The position numbers and the translations under genes were made by a program. The notes under the pieces were generated by a model, which was not told the DNA's origin, did not search any database, and saw only the letters and a program-made list of their open reading frames with translations. A stretch of DNA of 64,000 bases from Sanguibacter antarcticus (GTDB lineage Bacteria > Actinomycetota > Actinomycetes > Actinomycetales > Cellulomonadaceae): positions 1,736,001 through 1,800,000 of the forward strand of contig NZ_PDJG01000001.1 of the NCBI RefSeq assembly GCF_002564005.1. The letters run 5' to 3'. Below are positions 1-9,963 of the stretch, piece after piece (the first letter of the stretch is position 1; the number at the start of each line of letters is the position of its first letter).

Positions 1-96
1 CCGGTGCCGCTCTCGCACGCTGAGGTCATCGAGGCTGGACAGGCCGCTGGTCCGCGCATCAGCGCGCTCCTGGCCGAGATCACGAAGAGGGTATGA
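1..96 (+). CDS. purine nucleoside phosphorylase, C-terminal end (partial)
   Basis: Only the last 31 codons are inside the window, ending with TGA at 94-96. The tail (PLSHAEVIEAG, then PRISALLAEI) looks like the C-terminus of actinobacterial trimeric purine nucleoside phosphorylases, which release purine base and (deoxy)ribose-1-phosphate from inosine or guanosine. The next gene begins 1 base after the stop, so the two are almost certainly co-transcribed. The assignment rests on a short tail plus the nucleoside-salvage context; the catalytic part lies outside the window. Confidence 0.6.
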   Translation, partial: PVPLSHAEVIEAGQAAGPRISALLAEITKRV

Positions 97-97
97 G

Positions 98-1897
98 ATG
101 AGCACGCACAACCTGCACCAGCTGATCGAGCAGGCAGAACGGTGGATCGCTGACGACCCCGACGAGAAGACCCGCGCCGACCTGACCACGCTCCTGCATA
201 CCGCGGGGTCGCCAGACGACGAGCTCGACGAACCGCGCGCCCAGGCGTTCCTCGAGCTCGAGGACAGGTTCTCGGGGTTGCTCCAGTTCGGCACAGCAGG
301 GCTGCGGGGCGCGATGGCGGCCGGCCCGAACCGGATGAACCGCGCAGTCGTCATCCGCGCTGCAGCCGGCCTGGCTGCGTACCTCCTCACCGAGGTCCGC
401 ACCGTGACCGGCGACGAGGACGCCGTGCCTCGCGTCGCGATCGGCTACGACGCACGGCACAACTCGCACGCGTTCGCGATCGACACCGCTGCGGTGCTCA
501 CGGCTGCCGGGATCGAGGCCCTGCTGCTCGACCATGCGCTGCCGACACCTGTCCTGGCGTTCGCTGTGCGGCACCTCTCCGCCGACGCGGGCGTCATGGT
601 GACTGCGAGCCACAACCCTCCGGCCGACAACGGCTACAAGGTGTACCTGGGCGGACGCGTGGTCGTCGGCTCCGGCCGGGGAGCCCAGATCGTGCCTCCG
701 TTCGACGCTCAGATCGCCGAGCGCATCTCGGCCGTGGACTCCGTGGCGTCGGTCCCGCGCTCCACCGACGGGTGGACGGTCGTCGGACCAGACCTGCTCA
801 CCGACTATCTCGCGTCTGTCGGCCGGCTCGCGGACGATGCCGCTCCGCGCAACCTGTCGATCGTCGCGACCCCGCTGCACGGTGTCGGCGGCGCCGTCCT
901 CCAGAGCGTGCTGCACACCGCCGGGTACCGCGAGCTCGTGCTCGTCCCTGAGCAGGCAGAGCCGGACCCGGACTTCTCGACGGTCGCGTTCCCCAACCCC
1001 GAGGAGCCTGGTGCGATCGACCTGGCCCTCGCCTACGCCCAGACGCTCGACGCTGATCTCGTCGTCGCGAACGATCCCGACGCGGACCGCTGCGCGATCG
1101 CTGTCCGGGACCCGCGTGCCGCCCAGGATCTCAAGAAGAACTCCGGCAGCGACACCGCGCGTGCTGAGGGGTGGCGGATGCTCCACGGCGACGAGGTCGG
1201 TGCGCTCCTCGGTGAGCTGGTCGCTGCCGAGGCCGCGAACACCCCGGGCGCGTTCCTCGCGAGCTCGATCGTGTCGTCGCGCCTTCTCGCGCGGATCGCC
1301 GAGTCTCACGGGCTGCAGTACGCGTCGACGCTGACCGGCTTCAAGTGGATCTCGCGGGTCGACGGCCTGGTCTTCGGCTATGAGGAAGCCCTCGGGTACT
1401 GCGTCGACCCAGGTTCCGTCCGTGACAAGGACGGGCTGAGCGCCGCGCTGCTCCTCGTGCAGCTTGCCGACCGGCTCAAGGCCCGTGGACGCACGCTCGT
1501 CGACGAGCTGGACCGGCTGGCACGCATCCACGGCCTGCACCTCACCGACCAGCTGTCGCTGCGCTTCGCCAACCTCGCGAGGATCCCTGAGACGATGGCC
1601 CGGCTGCGCGAAGCGCCGCCCACCACCCTCGCAGGCTCACCGGTGACGGAGATCGTCGACCTGGCCGAGGGAAGTGCGCTCCTCCCCCCGACGGACGGTC
1701 TGCGCCTGGTCGCGGAGGACGGCACCCGGGTCATCGTGCGTCCGAGCGGGACAGAACCGAAGGTCAAGTGCTACCTCGAGGTGATCGTGCCTCTCGAAAC
1801 GACCGCGACCGACGAGCAGGTCGCGTCCGCACGGCACACGGCACGAGCCCGCCTCGACGCGGTCCGCGCCGACATGTCTGCCGCGCTCGAGGTCTAG
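98..1897 (+). CDS. phospho-sugar mutase (phosphomannomutase/phosphoglucomutase family)
   Basis: A 599-residue alpha-D-phosphohexomutase. The phosphoserine loop TASHNPP places the catalytic Ser at about residue 171. The metal loop NDPDADR lies near 326-332, the sugar loop GYEEALGY follows, and the phosphate-binding loop RPSGTEPK is near the C-terminus. Length matches the long bacterial PGM/PMM subgroup (550-600 residues). The start codon lies 1 base after the stop of the purine nucleoside phosphorylase gene, and the ribosome site sits inside that gene's end. This coupling suggests it moves phosphate between C1 and C5 (or C1 and C6) of the sugar phosphate made by its neighbour, that is, a phosphopentomutase-like role; this is inference. 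A strong hairpin follows the stop codon. Confidence 0.9.
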   Translation: MSTHNLHQLIEQAERWIADDPDEKTRADLTTLLHTAGSPDDELDEPRAQAFLELEDRFSGLLQFGTAGLRGAMAAGPNRMNRAVVIRAAAGLAAYLLTEVRTVTGDEDAVPRVAIGYDARHNSHAFAIDTAAVLTAAGIEALLLDHALPTPVLAFAVRHLSADAGVMVTASHNPPADNGYKVYLGGRVVVGSGRGAQIVPPFDAQIAERISAVDSVASVPRSTDGWTVVGPDLLTDYLASVGRLADDAAPRNLSIVATPLHGVGGAVLQSVLHTAGYRELVLVPEQAEPDPDFSTVAFPNPEEPGAIDLALAYAQTLDADLVVANDPDADRCAIAVRDPRAAQDLKKNSGSDTARAEGWRMLHGDEVGALLGELVAAEAANTPGAFLASSIVSSRLLARIAESHGLQYASTLTGFKWISRVDGLVFGYEEALGYCVDPGSVRDKDGLSAALLLVQLADRLKARGRTLVDELDRLARIHGLHLTDQLSLRFANLARIPETMARLREAPPTTLAGSPVTEIVDLAEGSALLPPTDGLRLVAEDGTRVIVRPSGTEPKVKCYLEVIVPLETTATDEQVASARHTARARLDAVRADMSAALEV

Positions 1898-1902
1898 CAG
1901 GC

Positions 1903-1935
1903 GCCCTCCCTGAGGCACGCCACCTCAGGGAGGGC
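1903..1935. terminator. bidirectional terminator hairpin between convergent genes
   Basis: A perfect 13-bp inverted repeat (1903-1915 with 1923-1935) with a 7-base loop lies between the convergent mutase gene and the siderophore-interacting protein gene. It starts 6 bases after the mutase stop codon. There is no clear T run, as is common in GC-rich actinobacteria. Confidence 0.75.
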
Positions 1936-1983
1936 GTGCTGCCCCCGTGCCTCAGGCCGACCAGAGACCCGCCGGTCAGCCGG

Positions 1984-2817
1984 TCAGCCGGCGGAGCCTG
2001 CCTCGTCCGCTTCGACCGCAGCCTTCCAGGCACTCTTCTCACTGCGCCACGTCTCTTCGCTGCGCCCCCGCCGCCAGTACCCAGAAGCCGACAGGCGTGC
2101 CGCAGGGACTGCGCGCTCGACGCGCAGGTGCCGTCGGAGATCACGGACCATCCCGGCGTCACCGTGAAGAAAGACGTCCGGGACACCGGCGGGGAGCTCC
2201 CACGCCGACACGCTCTCGACGATCCCCGGCTCTGTCCCTGCGCCGGGCAGGCTGGCGTCCCTGTGCACCCACGTGACGAGATCACCGTCGACGGCCTCCG
2301 CGGGCGTCCTCAGCGGGACCTCGTCCGCGGTCGTCGCGACCTCGACGAACGCCTTCGCGCGCGCACCCGCCGGAAGAGCCTCGAGCGCTGCCGCTATCGC
2401 TGGCAGAGCACTCTCGTCACCGATGAACAGGTACCACGGAACGTCGAGCGCCGGTGCGTACGCACCACCGGGACCGACGAAGGAGATCTCGTCCCCCGGC
2501 GTCGCCCGGGCAGCCCACGGCCCGGCGATCCCCTCGTCGCCGTGCACGACGAAGTCGATCGTGATCTCACCCCGAACCGTGTCCCAGGTACGGACCGTGT
2601 ACGTCCGCAACCGGGCACGCTGCCCCTCGATCTCAGGAGCGAACTGCAGCTTGACGTATCGGTCGGTGAACTCGGTCGGGTCGAGCCTCGCGAGCGCCTC
2701 TCCGGTCAAGACGAGACGCACCATGTGCGCGGCGATCCGCTCGGTGCGGACCACCGTCACCCGGGTGACAGGCCGTTCCTTCTTCGGAGGTACCGGGCTC
2801 GAGGGTGTGGACGTCAC
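1984..2817 (-). CDS. siderophore-interacting protein (FAD-binding ferric-siderophore reductase family)
   Basis: A 277-residue cytoplasmic flavoprotein of the SIP/ViuB family, which reduces or removes iron from imported ferric siderophores. The FAD-binding barrel covers about residues 17-125, with the signature RTYTVR at 71-76. A NAD(P)H-binding half follows with GDESALPA, and the family's C-terminal YWRRGRSEE comes near 248. A low-complexity Pro-rich N-terminus precedes the first domain. The GTG start is chosen because a strong GGAGGAG lies just upstream. It follows deoC by 24 bases on the same strand, so it may be read from the nucleoside operon, although no functional link is obvious. Confidence 0.88.
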   Translation of the reverse strand: MTSTPSSPVPPKKERPVTRVTVVRTERIAAHMVRLVLTGEALARLDPTEFTDRYVKLQFAPEIEGQRARLRTYTVRTWDTVRGEITIDFVVHGDEGIAGPWAARATPGDEISFVGPGGAYAPALDVPWYLFIGDESALPAIAAALEALPAGARAKAFVEVATTADEVPLRTPAEAVDGDLVTWVHRDASLPGAGTEPGIVESVSAWELPAGVPDVFLHGDAGMVRDLRRHLRVERAVPAARLSASGYWRRGRSEETWRSEKSAWKAAVEADEAGSAG

Positions 2818-2841
2818 CAGATCTCCTCCGTACGCGCCGCC

Positions 2842-3609
2842 TCAGTAGGCGCCGTCACTGACCTTGACGTCCCCGGGACCGGCCGGTGTCTCGCCGTCAC
2901 TGCGTCCGCCACCGCCCAAGAGCTCCGCCGTGTCGAGACCGTCCAGGCCTGCCAAGACGGCTGCCGTACCGGACAGTCCGAGCCGTGTGGCGCCGGCGGC
3001 GACCATCGCGAGCGCGTCTGACGCCGTCCGGACGCCACCGCTGGCCTTGACGCCCAGCCGGTCCCCGACGGTTCGTGCCATGAGCGCCACGGCGTGCACG
3101 CTGGCGCCTCCGGCGGGGTGGAAGCCTGTCGACGTCTTGACGAAGTCTGCACCTGCGGACTCGGCGGCCTGGCACGCAGAGACGATCTCCTCGTCGGTCA
3201 GTGCAGCAGACTCGATGATCACCTTGAGGACGATCGGGCTCGGCGCTGCGCCACGGACGGCGGCGATGTCGCCTTCCACGTACGCCCAGCTGCCGGCCTT
3301 GACCGCACCGAGGTTGATGACCATGTCGACCTCGTGCGCACCAGACGCGACCGCCTGCGCTGCCTCGGACGCCTTGGCCTCGCTCGTGTGCGCACCGGAC
3401 GGGAAACCGCAGACCGTGGCGATCTTCACGCTGCTTCCGGCCGGCAGCGCCAGCGGGAGCATCGAGGGAGACACGCAGATGGAGTAGGTCCCCAGCTGGG
3501 TCGCCTCCTCCGCGAGCGCGGCGACCTGCGCGGAGGTCGCTTCGGGCTTGAGCAGCGTGTGGTCGACGAGCTGAGCCAGCTCGTCAGCATCCATGGTGGT
3601 GTGGCTCAT
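2842..3609 (-). CDS. deoC: deoxyribose-phosphate aldolase
   Basis: A 255-residue class I aldolase that splits 2-deoxyribose-5-phosphate into acetaldehyde and glyceraldehyde-3-phosphate. Visible catalytic residues are the Schiff-base Lys158 in VKTSTGF, Lys188 in KASGGVRT and Asp95 in EVDMVIN. The reading frame is open further upstream, but the start at 3609 is chosen for the GGAGA ribosome site 6 bases before it and because it gives the usual family length. Slightly longer C-terminus than typical. It lies downstream of adenosine deaminase and completes the deoxynucleoside degradation route encoded by this block. Confidence 0.93.
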   Translation of the reverse strand: MSHTTMDADELAQLVDHTLLKPEATSAQVAALAEEATQLGTYSICVSPSMLPLALPAGSSVKIATVCGFPSGAHTSEAKASEAAQAVASGAHEVDMVINLGAVKAGSWAYVEGDIAAVRGAAPSPIVLKVIIESAALTDEEIVSACQAAESAGADFVKTSTGFHPAGGASVHAVALMARTVGDRLGVKASGGVRTASDALAMVAAGATRLGLSGTAAVLAGLDGLDTAELLGGGGRSDGETPAGPGDVKVSDGAY

Positions 3610-3642
3610 GTTCTTCTCCATCGGTCGGGGCATGCTGGGTAG

Positions 3643-3664
3643 GGCGTGCAGGTCACCGCACGCC
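3643..3664 (-). promoter_or_regulatory. small hairpin between add and deoC
   Basis: A 7-bp stem (3643-3649 with 3658-3664) with an 8-base loop sits in the 71-base gap between the add stop and the deoC ribosome site. It may act as an RNA processing or attenuation element. There is no T run, so a true terminator is unlikely. Confidence 0.3.
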
Positions 3665-3680
3665 GAGGGGGTGGTTCTGC

Positions 3681-4757
3681 TCAGAGCGCGGCGTGCGCGG
3701 CGAAGGCCTCGATGATCCGCTCGCCGAGCGCGTGGCGCTCGTCGTGGTGGATGAACGCGCTCCAGGCGGCAGCGAGCGTCGCGTCCCGCAGGTCGTCGAG
3801 CGTCCATCCTGCCTCGTCGACGAGGAGGGTCATCTCACGAGTCATCGAGGTTCCCGACATGAGCCGGTTGTCGGTGTTGATCGTGACAGCGAAGTCGAGG
3901 TCGCGCAGACGCGAGATCGGGTGCTCAGCGATCGAGACGGCTGCTCCGGTCTGGAGGTTCGACGAGGGGCAGAGCTCGAGCGGGATCTGGTTGTCCCGGA
4001 TCCAGTGGGCGAGGCGCCCGAACACCGGGCTGTCCGTGCCGAGGTCCTCGATGTCTTCCACGATGCGCACGCCGTGGCCGATGCGGCTCGCCTGGCCGAG
4101 GTGCACGGCTTCGGCGATCGAGTCGACACCGGCGGCCTCGCCCGCGTGGATGGTCACGGGGAACGACGCGTCGTTGAGGGTTCGCCACGTGCCCGGGAAC
4201 CGTGAGGGCAGGAAGCCGTTCTCCGCGCCGGCGATGTCGAATCCGACGACGCCGCGGTCGCGGTTCGCGAGCGAGAGCTCGACGATCTCTTCCCAGCGGT
4301 CAGCGTGCCGCATGGCTGTGAGGAGCTGCCCGACGCGGATGTCCTGGCCGCGCTCGGCGGCGAGCGCGACGCCTTCGTCGAGCCCCGCCTGGACGGCGTC
4401 GACCGTCTCTTGCAGCGTGAGGCCACCGGTGAGGTGCTGCTCGGGCGCCCAGCGCTGCTCGGCGTAGACGACGCCGTCGGCGGCGAGGTCGAGGACGGCC
4501 TCGCGGGCGACCCGCTGGAGGGCCTCGGCCGTCTGCATGACGGCGATCGTGTGGTCGAAGGTCTCGAGATAGCGCACGAGAGAACCTGAGCTCGCTGCAT
4601 CGACGAACCACTCTGCGAGAGCGTCAGCGGTCGTCGCAGGCAGCTCGTGACCGATCTCGAGCGAGAGATCGATGAGGGTCTGGGGCCGCAGGCCACCGTC
4701 GAGGTGGTCGTGCAGGAGGACCTTGGGCAGTGTTGAGATGGGGAGCTGAGACGTCAT
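3681..4757 (-). CDS. add: adenosine deaminase
   Basis: A 358-residue zinc amidohydrolase-fold enzyme converting adenosine and deoxyadenosine to inosine forms. The N-terminal metal ligands His16 and His18 sit in LLHDHLDGG. The motifs [22 protein letters not shown] and [11 protein letters not shown] follow in the family order. The last motif has NTDN in place of the NTDD of the E. coli and mammalian enzymes; I recall the same variant in mycobacterial Add, so it looks like an actinobacterial subgroup trait. It precedes deoC on the same strand and follows two DUF202 genes with a 45-base gap. Confidence 0.93.
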   Translation of the reverse strand: MTSQLPISTLPKVLLHDHLDGGLRPQTLIDLSLEIGHELPATTADALAEWFVDAASSGSLVRYLETFDHTIAVMQTAEALQRVAREAVLDLAADGVVYAEQRWAPEQHLTGGLTLQETVDAVQAGLDEGVALAAERGQDIRVGQLLTAMRHADRWEEIVELSLANRDRGVVGFDIAGAENGFLPSRFPGTWRTLNDASFPVTIHAGEAAGVDSIAEAVHLGQASRIGHGVRIVEDIEDLGTDSPVFGRLAHWIRDNQIPLELCPSSNLQTGAAVSIAEHPISRLRDLDFAVTINTDNRLMSGTSMTREMTLLVDEAGWTLDDLRDATLAAAWSAFIHHDERHALGERIIEAFAAHAAL

Positions 4758-4802
4758 AGGTCAACGGTACCGCCGGAGGCTGCAGCATCAGGCCGACTCT
4801 CC

Positions 4803-5153
4803 TCAGCGGGTCCCTGAGGTGGCGTGCACGAGCGCCATCGCCGCTCCGAGCAGCGCCAGCGCGACGACGACCCCGACGATGCGCACGAGCCCGTCGGAGA
4901 TCGCTGTGCGGCGCCCGCCACGCAGCTCGTGCGCGGGACCGCGGTGCCCGAGCCGCCACGCGACGTAGACGACGAGCGCACCGGAGGCGCCACCGATGAG
5001 CGTGGCGTCGGTCCGGATAGCCGTCAGGGTGAGGAGGATCCCGCCCAGGGCTGCCGACATGAGGGTGCGCTGCCAGGCGAGCGCGGTGCGCTCGTGCTGG
5101 GCGCCCGGCGGGAGCGGTGCCGACGAGGCTGCGTCGTCCGGGACGGCGTTCAT
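4803..5153 (-). CDS. DUF202 family membrane protein
   Basis: A 116-residue protein with the DUF202 signature HERTALAWQRTLMSA near residues 20-34 and about three predicted membrane segments (roughly 32-48, 52-67 and 88-110). The soluble N-terminus is short and acidic. DUF202 proteins have no firmly established function. It is the second of two adjacent DUF202 genes (9-base gap) placed between deoA and add, so it is probably co-expressed with nucleoside catabolism. The pair may form a hetero-oligomer; this is inferred from adjacency only. Confidence 0.8.
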   Translation of the reverse strand: MNAVPDDAASSAPLPPGAQHERTALAWQRTLMSAALGGILLTLTAIRTDATLIGGASGALVVYVAWRLGHRGPAHELRGGRRTAISDGLVRIVGVVVALALLGAAMALVHATSGTR

Positions 5154-5162
5154 CGAACGCCC

Positions 5163-5534
5163 CTAGAAGGCCGACGACACGGCGTACACGGAGAGGAACA
5201 GAGCCATGACCACGACGCCTGCGACGAGGGCCGGGAGCGCCGTCGGCGCAGGCAACGGGGTACCCGTTCGCAGAGCCAGCTCGTTGCGGCGCCACGTGTG
5301 CATCGCGTACAGAGCGAGCGCTGCGCCCGCGAGGCAGGCGATCGCCGCGATGAGGTCGAGGACGAGGGGCAGCTCGGCGAACGTCGCGAACGACGTCAGC
5401 GCCACTCCACCTGCGACGAGCCCCAGCCCGGTGCGCACCCACGCGAGCGCCGTGCGCTCGTTGGCGAGCGAGAAGCGGATGTCAGGCTCGTCGCCGTGGC
5501 TGTACACCGAGCGTGGTCGGCGATCGTCGGACAT
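5163..5534 (-). CDS. DUF202 (YidH-like) membrane protein
   Basis: A 123-residue protein. The motif RFSLANERTALAWVRTG near residues 21-37 is typical of YidH/DUF202 proteins. Three hydrophobic segments follow (about 34-50, 54-74 and 98-118). The start at 5534 (MSDDRR) lies 1 base after the deoA stop codon, so translation is probably coupled to deoA; a longer frame upstream exists but would overlap deoA. Function unknown. The head-to-tail arrangement with a second DUF202 gene is discussed as a finding. Confidence 0.8.
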   Translation of the reverse strand: MSDDRRPRSVYSHGDEPDIRFSLANERTALAWVRTGLGLVAGGVALTSFATFAELPLVLDLIAAIACLAGAALALYAMHTWRRNELALRTGTPLPAPTALPALVAGVVVMALFLSVYAVSSAF

Positions 5535-5535
5535 G

Positions 5536-6858
5536 TCAGTCCACGCGAGCCAGGACGATGTCACGAGGAACCACGGGCCCGTCGCTGATCGTCACGGCCG
5601 AGCGCGCGGACTCGAGCGCCCGAGCGAACCGCTCAGGGGTGTCCGTGTGGAGCGTGAGGAGTGGCTGTCCCTTGACGACCCGGTCACCAGGGCGAGCGTG
5701 GATCTCGACGCCTGCGCCTGCCTGCACCATGTCTTCCTTGCGGGCTCGGCCTGCACCGAGGCGCCATGCGGCGACCCCGACGTCCATCGCGTCGAGCGTC
5801 GCGAGGACGCCGTCGGACTCGGCGAGGATCTGCTCGGACTCGGTCGCGACAGGCAGCGGCGCGTCGACGTCTCCGCCCTGGGCGGAGATCATCGCGCGCC
5901 AGCGGTCCATGGCGCGGCCGTCGCCCAGCGCTGAACGCACCTCGTCCGCACCGATCTCACGGCCTGCAGCAGCAAGCATCTCGACCGCCAGCGCGACGGT
6001 CAGCTCGACGACGTCGGCCGGTCCGCCGCCAGCGAGGACCTCGACGGACTCACGGACCTCGAGGGCGTTGCCTGCGGTGAGCCCGAGCGGTGTCGACATG
6101 TCCGTGATGAGGGCGACCGTGCGGACGCCTGCGTCGGTGCCGAGGTCGACCATCGTCCGTGCGAGCTCGCGGGCCTGCGCCTCGTCCTTCATGAAGGCGC
6201 CAGAACCGACCTTGACGTCGAGCACCAGCGCGCCGGTTCCCTCGGCGATCTTCTTGCTCATGATCGACGACGCGATGAGGGGGATCGCCTCGACGGTGCC
6301 CGTGACGTCGCGCAGCGCGTAGAGCTTGCGGTCGGCGGGCGCGAGCCCGGAGCCTGCCTGGCAGATGACTGCGCCGACGCTCTCGAGCTGAGCCATCATC
6401 TCGGCGTTGCTCAGCGCGGCGCGCCAGCCCGGGATCGACTCGAGCTTGTCGAGGGTCCCGCCGGTGTGCCCGAGCCCACGGCCCGAGAGCTGCGGGACAG
6501 CGACCCCGAACACGGCGACGAGCGGAGCGAGCGGCAGCGTGATCTTGTCACCGACACCACCGGTCGAGTGCTTGTCCGACGTCGGCTTGGACAACGACGA
6601 GAAGTCCATCCGCTCGCCCGAGGCGATCATCGCTGAGGTCCAGCGCGCGATCTCGGCGCGGTCCATCCCGTTGAGCAGGATCGCCATGTTGAGCGCGGCC
6701 ATCTGTTCTTCGGCGACGACACCACGGGTGTACGCGTCGATGACCCAGTCGATCTGCTCCGGGGTCAGGGTGCCGTGGTCACGCTTGACGCGGATCACGT
6801 CGACCGCGTCGAAGGCCTCGGCCCGGTTGGTGGTGTGCTTGCTCGTCATGTCGCTCAT
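5536..6858 (-). CDS. deoA: thymidine phosphorylase (pyrimidine-nucleoside phosphorylase)
   Basis: A 440-residue enzyme that phosphorolyses thymidine, deoxyuridine or uridine to the base and (deoxy)ribose-1-phosphate. The conserved phosphate/base-binding segments KHSTGGVGDK and GRGLGHTGGTLDKLE are intact. The alpha helical domain, glycosyltransferase-3-like core and C-terminal PYNP domain appear in order. The start at 6858 is chosen for the GAGG site about 8 bases upstream; the upstream open frame is shadow over cdd. It follows cdd by 17 bases, so deoxycytidine can be deaminated and then cleaved by products of the same transcript. Confidence 0.93.
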   Translation of the reverse strand: MSDMTSKHTTNRAEAFDAVDVIRVKRDHGTLTPEQIDWVIDAYTRGVVAEEQMAALNMAILLNGMDRAEIARWTSAMIASGERMDFSSLSKPTSDKHSTGGVGDKITLPLAPLVAVFGVAVPQLSGRGLGHTGGTLDKLESIPGWRAALSNAEMMAQLESVGAVICQAGSGLAPADRKLYALRDVTGTVEAIPLIASSIMSKKIAEGTGALVLDVKVGSGAFMKDEAQARELARTMVDLGTDAGVRTVALITDMSTPLGLTAGNALEVRESVEVLAGGGPADVVELTVALAVEMLAAAGREIGADEVRSALGDGRAMDRWRAMISAQGGDVDAPLPVATESEQILAESDGVLATLDAMDVGVAAWRLGAGRARKEDMVQAGAGVEIHARPGDRVVKGQPLLTLHTDTPERFARALESARSAVTISDGPVVPRDIVLARVD

Positions 6859-6875
6859 CGTCTCGTCCTCATCGT

Positions 6876-7322
6876 TCAGGCTCGCTCGACGAGGTCGTCC
6901 GGGCCGAAGGCGTCGGGCAGCACCTCGCTCATGGGTCGGATACCGCGCGTCGTCTCCACCTGCAGGTTCGGGCCACCGTGCTCCCAGAGGAGCTGGCGGC
7001 ACCGCCCGCACGGCATGAGGGTGTTTCCGTGGCCGTCGACGCAGGTGAACGCCACGAGGCGACCGCCCCCTGTCGCCGCGAGCGACGACACGAGTCCGCA
7101 CTCAGCGCAGAGGACGACGCCGTAGGCGGCGTTCTCGACATTGCACCCGACGACCACACGGCCGTCGTCGACGAGCGCTGCTGCGCCCACGGGGAAGTGT
7201 GAGTAGGGCGCGTACGCGCGAGTCATGATCTCTCGCGCGGCGGTCCGCAAGGCCGACCAGTCGATCTCGACCGGCGCCCCGTCGCTGAGTCCCTGCGGAG
7301 GTCCCTGTGAGGTGTCAGCCAT
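6876..7322 (-). CDS. cdd: cytidine deaminase
   Basis: A 148-residue tetrameric-type cytidine deaminase that makes uridine and deoxyuridine. The zinc site is complete: Cys72 and Glu74 in LCAECGLV, then Cys105 and Cys108 in PCGRCRQ. The substrate motif NVENAAYG precedes it. About 20 extra N-terminal residues exceed the usual 130. The start ATG at 7322 lies 2 bases before the stop of the upstream permease gene, suggesting translational coupling to the transporter. It links uptake (upstream genes) with catabolism (deoA downstream). Confidence 0.95.
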   Translation of the reverse strand: MADTSQGPPQGLSDGAPVEIDWSALRTAAREIMTRAYAPYSHFPVGAAALVDDGRVVVGCNVENAAYGVVLCAECGLVSSLAATGGGRLVAFTCVDGHGNTLMPCGRCRQLLWEHGGPNLQVETTRGIRPMSEVLPDAFGPDDLVERA

Positions 7323-7324
7323 GG

Positions 7325-8622
7325 TCACTCCTTCACGTAGGGCAGGCCGGACGCACCGGGTGCCCGCGAGCGTCCGACGAGGCCCGCGACAGCGAGCAGG
7401 GTCACGACGTACGGGAGCATGAGCATGAACTGGCTGGGGACGGGCGCTCCGACGATGCTCAGCGCACCCTCGAGGTTGGACGCGAAGCCGAAGAGGAGCG
7501 CCGCCAGCGCTGCACGGACAGGGTCCCACTTGCCGAAGATCACCGCAGCGAGCGCGATGTACCCTGCGCCTGCGGTCATGCCCTTGCCGAACGACGACAC
7601 CGAGACGACCGTGTAGAAAGCACCGCCGACGCCGACGATCGCGCCAGCGATGACGAGGGCGCGGTAGCGGACGAGCTGGACCTTGATACCGACCGTGTCT
7701 GCGGCCTTCGGGTGCTCTCCCACCGCGCGGACGCGCAGACCCCACCGGGTCCGGTACATCGCGAACCAGACGGCCGGGACGGTGACGTACATGAGGTAGA
7801 CGAGGATCGACTGGTCGAACAGCGCCGGGCCGATGATCGGGATGTCCGCGAGGAACGGGATGTGGACCGTCGGGAACCGGGTCGTCCTGTTGAGCGTGGA
7901 CGCCTGTGGGACGAGCACCTGGGAGTAGAGGAATCCTGTGAGCCCGACGACGAGCACGTTGAGGACCACACCGACGATCACCTGGTTGACGCGGTACGTG
8001 ATCGTGAAGACACCGAGCACGAGGGCGACGAGCGCCCCAGCGGCGATCGCGGCGACGAGGCCCATCCACGGGCTGTGGGTGATCGACCCGACGATCGCGG
8101 CGCAGAAGGCTCCGGCGAGCAGCTGGCCCTCGATAGCGATGTTCACCACGCCGGCCTTCTCGCCGATGGCGCCGCCGAGAGCACCGAAGACGATCGGCAC
8201 GGAGAGGAGCACAGCACCGCCGATGAGGCGGACGACCGGGAAGTCGCGCAGCGAGCCAGCGCCTGCCCAGGAGAGGAAGGCGACGAGAACGAGAACCGCG
8301 AAGAGGACCGAGACGAGCACGGGGACCGGCTTGTTCGTGCGCACCCTGACGAACGCGAGGAGCGTGAGGACGACGAGCACGACGATGCAGGCCCAGGCGA
8401 CTCCCGTGCCAGGGACCGCGATGTCGGGGATCTGGAAGAAGTCTCCGTCCGAGGAGAAGCGGAACTTGGTCTTTCCTTCACGCGGAGAGAGAGCGACGAG
8501 CAGCACCATGAGCACGGTGACGATGGAGAAGGCGATCGGTGCCTTGTTGCTCGTGACGACGACTCGCCTGGGCTGGTCGGAGACCGACCCTGCGCTGGGG
8601 ACCAGTGCAGCATGGACGGCGG

Positions 8623-8626
<4 letters not shown>
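7325..8626 (-). CDS. ABC transporter permease, nucleoside/BMP type (second permease)
   Basis: A 433-residue multi-pass membrane protein of the BPD_transp_2 family (relatives YufQ/NupQ and RbsC). About ten membrane helices are seen, with the family motif IAIEGQLLAGAF and the loop RTRWGLRVRAVGEHPKAA that contacts the ATPase. It overlaps the preceding permease by 4 bases (ATGA) and ends 2 bases before cdd. The two permeases would form the heterodimeric channel for nucleosides. Confidence 0.88.
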
Positions 8627-9959
<1,333 letters not shown>

Positions 9960-9963
<4 letters not shown>

